DNA of 64,000 nt from Sphingomonas sp. JC676 (GTDB lineage: Bacteria; Pseudomonadota; Alphaproteobacteria; Sphingomonadales; Sphingomonadaceae): NCBI RefSeq assembly GCF_014489075.1, contig NZ_JACTGR010000003.1, positions 124,001-188,000 of the forward strand. The letters are read 5' to 3'. The position numbers and the translations under genes were made by a program. Each line of letters opens with the position of its first letter. Position 1 is the stretch's first letter. Below the pieces are notes generated by a model. The model did no database searches. It had not been told where the DNA came from and worked only from the letters and a program-made list of their open reading frames with translations. Positions 43,977-52,200 of this stretch are shown here, in pieces.

Positions 43977-44204
43977 TCAGGGCGGCGGCGCATTGGGCGA
44001 ATTGGTGACCTTCACATTGGTCCGATTGTTCGCCTTGTCCTGGGTATAGTCATAGGTGACGTTGTTGTTCACCGTGCCGGTGCGCACGACCTTCACCAGG
44101 CGACCCTTCGCATCATAGGTATAGGTGACAGTCTCGCTAGCTATGGCCGCGCTCGCAGCGCAAACACCAACCAACCCCAAAATCGACGCGACGACTCTCC
44201 GCAT
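43977..44204 (-). CDS. Exported YD-repeat mini-protein
   Basis: A 75-residue protein from the ATG at 44204 (GGGGGA a few bases upstream). It has a signal peptide MRRVVASILGLVGVCAASAA (cut near AIA-SE). The mature 50 residues hold one or two YD repeats (VTYTYDAKGRLVKVVRTG, then VTYDYTQDKANNRTNV) and a Pro-rich end. It lies 59 bases upstream of the RHS toxin on the same strand. I infer a partner of the RHS shell; no function is known to me. Confidence 0.68.
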   Translation of the reverse strand: MRRVVASILGLVGVCAASAAIASETVTYTYDAKGRLVKVVRTGTVNNNVTYDYTQDKANNRTNVKVTNSPNAPPP

Positions 44205-44691
44205 GCGTTCCCCCGATTTGCCCCGCTTAGTCGCTTGAGGGTCCACTCCAGCCGAGATCGTCCGGAGGCTTCGAATCATGCACTAAGACTTCTTCAGACA
44301 ACCTCATATTGCCCTGACGAGCAAATGAATTTTCAAAAATAATATCATCCAAAATGAAGGTAATTATGGTGTGCAAACGTTAACCTGCTAACTCATTCAT
44401 TCGACAAGTTGGGCTTGCCCGACTGGTCCCTTAACGAGCGAGGCCTTTGATCATTTTCGGAGGTCTGCCGCAGCTGGCGCATCAGGTCAGCTAGGCGATA
44501 CGGACGCCAAGCGCATGATTAAGAGCCGCCTTTCTGTCCGCAAATGCTTCTTCCACCACTGTTTTTTTCGCCGGGGCGTCGGCGTGACAGATTTTTGTGT
44601 TCACGTACGATCCACTGGCCAAACGCTGTGTTCGAGGACGGCATGGTATTCACGCGAACCTCCTCGGTGAGCTGTCAAGAACCCGCCGCTC
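44205..44691. other. 487-base intergenic region upstream of the RHS/T4SS run
   Basis: An AT-rich stretch around 44320-44400 should hold the promoter of the leftward RHS run. Further right, at 44491-44653, there is a small frame-broken reading frame with a strong ribosome binding site (separate entry). Nothing else is supported. Confidence 0.4.
44491..44653 (-). pseudogene. Possible small frameshifted gene
   Basis: A GTG at 44653 follows GAGGAGG with a five-base spacer. The product begins VNTMPSSNTAFGQWIVREHK and stops after 44 codons (44519). If the seven-base A run were one base shorter, the frame would continue to a TAG at 44491-44493, giving about 53 residues. This could be a decayed gene, a sequencing error in the homopolymer, or a genuine 44-residue peptide. 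Confidence 0.25.
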
Positions 44692-45837
44692 ATGTCGCTG
44701 GCATACTGGAGCTCGCGGATTGAGTCCGGAGTGAATCGTGCCTCGGACGTGATAGCCGATCGGGGCCGTTCACAACGTGAAACCAGACTGTTAGTAACTG
44801 CCCTCTGGGGGGCAGAATTGAGTATCGAACATCTTCAGACATACCTTGTCTATCCGAACAAGGGTGCGGTCGACCCGCGGTTGGTCAGCGGCACGGACGT
44901 GCCTCTGGAAGGCGAGGTCTTCAGGCTTCTCGAGGATGTCTATGTGAAGTCGGAGCGTGAGTGTTCGATCGACATAGCGTTCAACCAGCCGGCCGACGAC
45001 GGAGGTTCAAACCCGTGTCGTGCGCTCCTGCTCGCATACGCGCGGGCGCCATCGGTTGCGACCGGGCTTCCTCTCGCGACCCGCCTGGCGGCTCATTCGA
45101 CACGGCGGTCGGCGCTCGGCCTTCTCTTCCTCGCGACCGGCATGGCGGGGCTGCAGCGTAAGATCGTGATCGCACGCTTCGCTGCGAACAGCGGTATCCT
45201 AGCGGACGAGAACCGGGAAGCGCTCAGCGTCGAATTCGTCGAGCGCGTCTTCCTAAGGAGTGTCGGGTCCTACAAGGCTGTACTCTATAAGGACTCAGTC
45301 ACAGACCACGGCTTCTGGATGGCAAAAGCCGTCGACCGACAGATCAACAGCAGCGAGACGGAGGTTTCGCGCTACTGGATAACAGAGTTCTTGGACTCTG
45401 ATTTCAAGACTACCTCGGCGACAGGCACGCGGGTTCTGGCCGTGGCCATGCGGAACGCGGCGAAAGCGACCGAAAATCTCGACATTAAGAAAGAGATTAC
45501 CGCTGCTGCTACACTCGGCCCCGGTCTCAACGATCAGGTGATGACTGCGAACGACTTCCTTGCCCGCCTCGGCCTCTCACAGCCGGCGCGGGATGCGATC
45601 ACGGGGCAGATGCGGCATCAAGGGCTTCTCAAAGAGCAGTTCCGGTTTAGCGCAGAAGAGTTCAACCGCCAACTTCCGTATAAGTCCGTCGAGCTTCACT
45701 CGGGCGCCATCCTGACCGCTGCCGCCACCGATTTCGACCAGGTGTTCGCTCATGGTGAGCCGAACGCCGAGGGGCAGGTCACGTACACGGCGACCGGAAT
45801 AGTTGTTAGCGAAAAGCTTGAGAAGACGCCGCGGTGA
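44692..45837 (+). CDS. Uncharacterised protein coupled to RelA/SpoT-like gene
   Basis: A 381-residue soluble protein beginning MSLAYWSSRIESGVNRASDV. The second half runs SVEFVERVFLRSVGSYKAVL, then NDFLARLGLSQPARDAITGQ, and closes with HSGAILTAAATDFDQVF. That layout faintly recalls the nucleoid-associated NdpA/NA37 family (a helical middle, then a strand-rich end), but I cannot assign it firmly. The nucleotidyltransferase gene begins inside its last codons (GTGA overlap), so the two are co-produced. A neutraliser, sensor or partner of that enzyme is the natural guess. Confidence 0.6.
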   Translation: MSLAYWSSRIESGVNRASDVIADRGRSQRETRLLVTALWGAELSIEHLQTYLVYPNKGAVDPRLVSGTDVPLEGEVFRLLEDVYVKSERECSIDIAFNQPADDGGSNPCRALLLAYARAPSVATGLPLATRLAAHSTRRSALGLLFLATGMAGLQRKIVIARFAANSGILADENREALSVEFVERVFLRSVGSYKAVLYKDSVTDHGFWMAKAVDRQINSSETEVSRYWITEFLDSDFKTTSATGTRVLAVAMRNAAKATENLDIKKEITAAATLGPGLNDQVMTANDFLARLGLSQPARDAITGQMRHQGLLKEQFRFSAEEFNRQLPYKSVELHSGAILTAAATDFDQVFAHGEPNAEGQVTYTATGIVVSEKLEKTPR

Positions 45838-46457
45838 CGATCGAGGGCGAATATCAGGCACGCCACGACAAGGTGTTAGTGCCGCTTGCCGCTTCGCTTT
45901 CCGACTTGCTGGCGGAGCATCTCGGTGACCAGCAGCGGATCGACCGGATTGGCGCGCGTGCCAAGAGCGTCGACCGGTTTGTCGCCAAGTCCAGGAACGT
46001 GACGGACCAGGGTGTTCCAAAATATGAATATCCGCTCGCCCAGATCCAAGACCAGATCGGCGCTCGCGTCACCGTCTTCTACAAGTCAGATGTCGTGCGC
46101 GTCCGTGAAGTCCTCATGCGTTACCTGCGGCCGGTCGAGTCGAGGGATCTCGTTCCAGCATCCGAATGGGAGTTCGGGTATTTCGGCTGGCACTCGGTGT
46201 GCCTCTTCCCGGCGGAACTGATTATGCCAGACTGGCCTGCAGAACACGTCCCAAACTTTTTAGAACTTCAAGTGAAGACGCTGTTCCAGCACGCCTGGTC
46301 GGAGGCAAATCACGACCTTGGTTACAAGCCCGAAGGGGGCGGTCTCATATCTGACCAGAACCGCATGCTGGCCTTCGCCTCGGCTCAAGCCTGGGGCGCC
46401 GACCGCGCGTTCGACGAGCTATTCTGCGGGCTGCACGATCCTGCGAAGGTGAGCTAA
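45834..46457 (+). CDS. RelA/SpoT-type nucleotidyltransferase (small alarmone-synthetase-like)
   Basis: A 207-residue protein from a GTG start overlapping the previous stop. It shows the RelA_SpoT order: YPLAQIQDQIGARVTVFY (for the D-x-x-G-x-R region), EFGYFGWHSVCLFP (for GYxSxH), then FLELQVKTLFQHAWSEANHD and LGYK. The last stretch is the most diagnostic. Members make (p)ppGpp or related nucleotides; stand-alone versions in defence islands can be toxins that pyrophosphorylate ATP or tRNA. It lacks hydrolase and regulatory domains. Pairing with an unknown protein inside a defence-rich island favours a toxin-like role. Confidence 0.85.
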   Translation: MTIEGEYQARHDKVLVPLAASLSDLLAEHLGDQQRIDRIGARAKSVDRFVAKSRNVTDQGVPKYEYPLAQIQDQIGARVTVFYKSDVVRVREVLMRYLRPVESRDLVPASEWEFGYFGWHSVCLFPAELIMPDWPAEHVPNFLELQVKTLFQHAWSEANHDLGYKPEGGGLISDQNRMLAFASAQAWGADRAFDELFCGLHDPAKVS

Positions 46458-46779
46458 GCAGATTGCTTCTTCAATCATCTCAACTGGAAGCGAGGATGAC
46501 AGTGGGTTCCGGGAACAACTAACGCAGTCCGAAACAGCGCAGATTGGGCGCGAAGCGGAGCTGAAAGCGCGTGGTGCGGCCAGCACCGGGGCTTTCCTAA
46601 GTCTGTACTGTCCGACCTTGCGGCTGTTCCTTGTCAAGTAACGCCTGCATCTCGTTCCACCAGGCATCGTAGGTCTCCTGCGTTACGCGCCGCGACCGGG
46701 CTCGTCGTCCCCTTCGCAGGCTATCGGTCGAGGGAGCGCCCACCTTGGAACGCGGGTCCGCCCATGGCAAAGGGCCTAC
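46458..46779. other. 322-base gap with a weak leftward reading frame
   Basis: Between the RelA/SpoT-like gene and the next rightward gene. The only coding-like segment is on the minus strand, ending at 46597, with the plausible tail RVTQETYDAWWNEMQALLDK. It has no convincing start and may be a remnant. No terminator with a T-run is seen. Confidence 0.3.
46597..46734 (-). pseudogene. Possible gene remnant, C-terminal tail only
   Basis: The minus-strand frame reads SLRRGRRARSRRVTQETYDA then WWNEMQALLDKEQPQ before TAG at 46597-46599. The last 30 residues look like real protein (balanced, amphipathic helix), whereas the upstream part is Arg-rich and lacks a good ribosome binding site. A decayed gene end is the simplest reading; chance is possible. 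Confidence 0.22.
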
Positions 46780-47574
46780 ATGAATGCAGAGACCGAAATC
46801 GCCGGGCAACTTCATGAGCAGCTCGCCCTATTGGTGGACTATTGCGATCTGTATGACGCCGGGAAGCGAACGCACGCGAAGTCAATTGCGGTCCGCCTGG
46901 GCACCATCTTTATGGACATGCTCCAGACCCCCGGCGGCGGGAAGTTCGTTCAAGATCGAGAGGTTCGGTTCGCTTCCATCAGGGGAAGCGATGGTCCGGC
47001 GGACCCGGGGTATATTCCTTCCTATAATTCCAGTGCAGCCATTCTGGGTATCGCACCGAAAACGAGTCGCTTCCTGCCGTTCTGCTCGGGGGAAAATGCG
47101 ACGACCAGCTGGCTGCGCCTCGGAAAGTGGTGGCCGGAGCCCGTGTTCACCTCCCCCAACGCCAACCTACGGATCACAAGGCGCGAGCTCATCACTCAGA
47201 TGCGGAACAAGGATGGCGGGGGACACGGATATGAGACGCCGCTCCAAGCCTATATCGAGGTCGCGTTGAAGAGCGCAGGCTGGAGCGCAGGCGGAACCGC
47301 GTCCAACGAAGCCACGCCACTTGGCATGCATTTCGCGATTATGCGCCACATCGCCCATGAGACACTCGTGTCCCTCGTGCCGGCGCTGCCCGATTTCCCG
47401 TCCCTGCCCTATGATCCATCACACTCCGGACTGGAGAAACAATTCGCTTACGTGCTGCCTCCCCTGCTGCCCCTGGTGGGATCCCAATCGCCGGGGAACC
47501 TATCCATGACGCTAGGCAAGGATGGCGCTTCCTCGACCTATACATTTGACTTCAAGGCCTCGACGGGCTCCTAG
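46780..47574 (+). CDS. Orphan hypothetical protein of the defence block
   Basis: A 264-residue soluble protein beginning MNAETEIAGQLHEQLALLVD, with AAAGGG a few bases before the ATG. Mid-protein it has PSYNSSAAILGIAPKTSRFL and TSWLRLGKWWPEPVFTS, and it ends in a strand-rich STYTFDFKAS. No signal peptide, membrane helix or known motif is visible. It is flanked by the RelA/SpoT-like pair and the nuclease/helicase pair, which makes a defence link plausible but unproven. Confidence 0.6.
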   Translation: MNAETEIAGQLHEQLALLVDYCDLYDAGKRTHAKSIAVRLGTIFMDMLQTPGGGKFVQDREVRFASIRGSDGPADPGYIPSYNSSAAILGIAPKTSRFLPFCSGENATTSWLRLGKWWPEPVFTSPNANLRITRRELITQMRNKDGGGHGYETPLQAYIEVALKSAGWSAGGTASNEATPLGMHFAIMRHIAHETLVSLVPALPDFPSLPYDPSHSGLEKQFAYVLPPLLPLVGSQSPGNLSMTLGKDGASSTYTFDFKASTGS

Positions 47575-47858
47575 GGCGGGCAGCGCTCCGTGCCCCGCCA
47601 ATTCCGCCGACGACACCAGCTTGGTCGGCTCGGCTCGGCTTGGCTTTAGCCTCGTCCACTTGACCCCAGTCTCACCCGCGCACGGGTCAGGCGAGGCACA
47701 TGAACCCTCCCCTGTCGAACTGTCACCCGTGCCTCACACATTCGCATCAAAGCAGCCAATTTCGGTCTCGGGCCTAAAGCAACAGATATGGATCATCCCC
47801 AAGTCCCTGCTTGCTGAGGAATTTGCTTCGTGCAACGCTTCCATCTGGGAGGGGGCAG

Positions 47859-49226
47859 ATGGGAAAATTGCCTGCGTTTGTTCGATCGGGAGAGGCTGCG
47901 CGCCTCTTCCCCGTACTCGCGGATACGTCCAAGGAAGGTCGAACGTTATCGATATTCTTGGCATGCCTGGAGAATGTCAGCGGCTTTGGCCGGGCAATGC
48001 TCGGAGGCTTGGGCGTGCGCGTCGGCTCTCGCGGGCGAATAGATACATTCACCGAAGTCATGCTCGCCAAGACCGCTAGCGACGCGAAATATCGGCCCGA
48101 CGGCCTGATCGTGGTTAACACCGGCAAGTCCACATGGACAGCCCTGGTCGAAGCCAAGGTCGGGGCCGCGGAGCTTACCAACCCCCAGATCGAGGCTTAT
48201 CTGTCGCTCGCGAAGCTGAACGGTATCGATGCCGTGATCACCTTGTCGAACCAGTTCACGCCGCTCCCGACCCACCACCCGCTCAGCATCAGCTCGGTGC
48301 TGACTCGCAAGGTGGAGCTGTTTCATTGGTCGTGGGGCAATGTAATCACCCAAGCGCAATTGCTGCGCGAACTTGGCGAGGTCGAGGATCGCGAGCAGCT
48401 AATCCTGCTCGCGGAGCTGCAACGTTTCCTCCTGCACCCGAGCTCGGGGGTGAAGGAGTTCGACCAGATGCCGGCGGCATGGTCGGACTTCTGCGCGAGC
48501 GTGGCAGCCGGCGGCACAATCAGCGCCAAGGATGCGAAGTCGCAGGAAGTCGTGGGCTCCTGGCATCAGGCCCTGGATCGTGTGACCACCGTGCTCAGCC
48601 GCCAGATCGGCGATCATGTGCAGATAGCTATGGGGCGCGCAGAAGCCACGGATCCGACCGAACGGATCAAGAAGGCCCTTTCGGGCTTAGCTTCCGACGC
48701 GTACCTACAGAGTGACATCCTGATCCCGAATGCCGCAGCGCCTGCGCAGATCTGCATCGACTTTCGAAAGCGCGTGGTAACTCTATCAATGCGGTTGAAG
48801 GCGCCGGCCGATCGCAAATCGACGAAAGCGCGACTGAGCTGGCTGATGCGCCAGCTCGCGGACGCCGAGACCAAGGACGTGCACGTCCGCCTACTTTGGC
48901 CCGGCCGCGCCAACGCGACTCAATATCCGCTGAGCATCCTGGTGGGCAGCCCAGAAAGCGCCACTACCGACCGCCCGAATATGGTGGCCGGAGCTTTCGA
49001 AGTGCTTCTGGTCAAGGATCTCGGAAGCAAGTTCGCCCAGCGCAAGATCATTGTCTCGGAGATCATCAACGCCGCCAGCACGTTCCACGCCAATATCGGC
49101 GAGAGGTTGACCGCATGGCAGGCAAAGCCGCCCAAGATTGCGGAGCAAAAACTCGAGCCAGCTTCCGTCAGCACCGATGCGCTGCGGCAGCAGGTCGAAC
49201 AGGAAGCGCTGCAACGCACGGGGTGA
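47859..49226 (+). CDS. PD-(D/E)XK nuclease-like protein, partner of the large helicase
   Basis: A 455-residue protein from the ATG at 47859 with GGGAGGGGG just upstream. Residues about 75-140 have a restriction-endonuclease-like core: KYRPDGLIVVNTGKSTWTAL, then VEAKVGAAELTNPQIEAYLS. D, E-x-K and a following Q are in the usual spacing. The C-terminal half is helical with conserved-looking WLMRQLADAETKDVHVRLLW. The downstream helicase gene starts inside its stop codon (GTGA), so the pair is translationally coupled. Confidence 0.7.
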   Translation: MGKLPAFVRSGEAARLFPVLADTSKEGRTLSIFLACLENVSGFGRAMLGGLGVRVGSRGRIDTFTEVMLAKTASDAKYRPDGLIVVNTGKSTWTALVEAKVGAAELTNPQIEAYLSLAKLNGIDAVITLSNQFTPLPTHHPLSISSVLTRKVELFHWSWGNVITQAQLLRELGEVEDREQLILLAELQRFLLHPSSGVKEFDQMPAAWSDFCASVAAGGTISAKDAKSQEVVGSWHQALDRVTTVLSRQIGDHVQIAMGRAEATDPTERIKKALSGLASDAYLQSDILIPNAAAPAQICIDFRKRVVTLSMRLKAPADRKSTKARLSWLMRQLADAETKDVHVRLLWPGRANATQYPLSILVGSPESATTDRPNMVAGAFEVLLVKDLGSKFAQRKIIVSEIINAASTFHANIGERLTAWQAKPPKIAEQKLEPASVSTDALRQQVEQEALQRTG

Positions 49227-52200
49227 ATGCCTCGACCGAAGCAGGGCGAAATCGCGCCTTGATTGGAAACGAGTGGCAAGCTCTTGGAATCGAGAAAAAA
49301 CAGGCGCAATCGTTGCGCCGGGGGTGGGAAAAATTGGCACATATGCTTGGGGATGCGTCCGACGATCAGGGCGCGCGTTCCGCGATTGCGAAACTGTTCA
49401 ACGACACGCGCCGTCGCCTGGTGGAGACCGGCACGCGCAATCGTCTCGTTCACGTCAATCGCGCGAATACACGGGGCAATGTCCTGAGTATCGTCAACGA
49501 GAGGTCGGACGATGTTTACCCACTGTTGGCGGACAGCAAGACGATGCGTTTCCTCGCGATCGGCCGCGACAAGGACGACGCAAACGACACGATCAAGTTC
49601 GTGGACGCCGAGCATGAGACGTTCGAGGAAGGCCGCTTTACGGATGCGCAGCTCGAGACGCGTCTGGGACCTAACGCACTCCAGAAGAAGCTGCTGAAGA
49701 TCGCAAGGGAAGCACAGACTGCGGAGGAAGAATCAGGGGTCAACATCTTGTACCTCGCGCTCGGCTTCCTGACCTGGTTCGAGGACAAGACCTCCAGTGT
49801 GCCGCGGGAGGCGCCGATGGTGCTCCTGCCGGTCGAGCTGATCCGCAACGCGCGCACCTCCACCTATGACGTGCGTCTACGCGAGGAAGATATCGTCACA
49901 AACCTTCCGCTCCAGCAGCGGTTGAAGGACGATTACGGGATCGACCTTCCCGAGCTGGAGATCGGCGAAAACTGGAAACCATCCGACTATTTTTCGCAAG
50001 TACAGGCGACGGTAGGACAGCGCGAACGGTGGAAGATCGACGCCGATGCAATGCAGCTCGGCTTCTTCAGTTTCAGCAAGTTGCTGATGTATCGCGATCT
50101 CGCGATGGAATCCTGGCCGAACGAAGCGCTAGCCGGCCACAACCTCACTCGGGGACTCCTTTACGAGGGGTTCGACGCGGAAGCGCCCATGTTCGGTGCC
50201 GAGGATCGGCTGGACGATGTTCTGCCCCCCGAGAAGCTGTTTCATGTCGTAGATGCCGACGCTTCTCAGGCAAAGGTCATCGAGGAAGTCCGATCAGGAC
50301 GAAATCTTGTCGTGCAGGGCCCACCGGGCACCGGCAAATCCCAGACTATCACCAACATCATTGCCGCAGCTGCCAAGGATGGAAAGCGTGTCCTCTTCCT
50401 GGCGGAGAAGATGGCCGCGCTGTCGGTCGTGCATGACCGCCTGGTCAAGGTTGGGTTACGCGACGTTTGCCTGGAGCTCCATTCGCGGAGCGCGAACAAG
50501 AAGGCGGTGCTGGCCGAACTCGCGCGGACTCTTACGCAATCAAGCGCAACGCCGGCCATGCCCGGCCAACCCATCGCCCTGACCGCCGCGCGCGATAAAC
50601 TGAACATTGTGGCGGAGGCTCTTCACCGACCGATCGGCGCGACGGGTGAGACTGCCTTCAGCGTTTTGGGCCGTCAGTCCCGTTTCATAGGTGGGGGTGC
50701 GCCGCCGCCCGCGCTGGAGAGCGAGGCGCTGGCCACCATGTCGCGCGAGCAGGAGAACCGCCTGGTCGAGACGATCGAGCGCTACGGAGCACTGCTCGAC
50801 GCGGAAGGCGGTGGCGCGCGTCACCCGTTCGAGGGCACGCGCAATCTCGATCTCCAGCCGGTCGATCTCGCCCGACTGCGAGGGCTGCTGGAAAGAGCGC
50901 AATCCGATTGTGCGACTCTATCGGAAGCACTGCGTGCACCGATCAATATGTTGTTACCGGAGTGCGCGCAGACCCTCGCGTCGATCCGGCCGCTCGCCGA
51001 ACTACTTCAGCGCCTTGATGGCCTGCCTGCAGCAGGTGCCGAGCTGGCGCCGCTGATGTTGGCCGCATCCGACATCGCCCGCCTTCGCGAAGCGCTGCAG
51101 ACGGGTATGGCCTGGCGCGCGATACATGACGAGGCCGCTGCGATATTTGTCGACGCGGCGTTTCAATCCTTTGCCCCGCAACTCCGCGGTCCTTTGGTTG
51201 CCGGGACACAATCGCTTTTTACTCGTTGGGGTGGCGCCTATCGTTCAGCCTCGCGCAACCTGGCGGGTCTTCTGCGTGGTGAACTCCCCCGGTCGGCATC
51301 CGAACGGGTCGCGCTAGTCGATCAATTGTCCAGCGTGGTTTCGCTCCGGTCAGGTTGGGAGGAGGATAGCGATTATTGCACCCGCATCCTCGGTGATGCG
51401 TGGCGCGGCGAAAAAACCGATTTCGCTAAACTGCACGCGGTTGCGCAATGGTGCGAGCGAATGACGGAAGCAACGCTTTCGCCGCTTCAGCAACCCGCGC
51501 TCGACCTCGCTGCGCGCGCCGGCGCGGCCGCACGGCTGCGGCAGATGCTCCTCGATGCTGAGCCTGCGGCTCGCGCCGCGATTGGTGAAGTCATGGCACT
51601 TCTCAAGCTCGATCTTGCTCAACTGGCGGGCGACGATCTGGAGATGGGAGATCCAGCCGAATTTTCGGCCAGGTTCGCAGAGATGGCGCTTACTACCGAC
51701 CGTTACGCATCCTGGGCACAGCTCGCTCGGCTCGACAAAAATCTATCCGATGCCGGATTCGGCGATCTTGTAACGCGTATGCGCGGGGGGAAGCTAGGCA
51801 CCGCCGGTGCTAGCGTGGAGCTTCGTTATGCGCGCGCGGAGCGTCTCTGGAACCTTGCGCTTGCACAAGAACCTGTGCTTCGCGACATCGCACAGGAGCA
51901 GCGACACGAATTGGTCGACACCTTCGCGACCCTCGAACGCGAGCGCTTGAAAGAAAATGTAACCATTATTCTCGCCGCCCATCTTGCGCAGGTCCCGCAA
52001 GGGGCAATGGGAGAGATGAAGGTTATCCGCGGCGAGATCGGCAAGAAGCGCGGCCATATAGCATTGCGTCGGCTCTTCGAGCGAGCGGGCACCGCCGTCC
52101 AGCGCATCAAGCCAGTGCTGCTGATGAGTCCGATCTCTGTTGCCCAATTTTTGCCGCCCAGCGCACTATCGTTCGACCTGTTGGTCATCGACGAAGCGTC

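Noticed and set aside
45577..46020. A leftward 147-codon frame over the RelA/SpoT-like operon
   Set aside because: It is antisense to two well-supported coupled genes; the product is Arg/Pro-rich.
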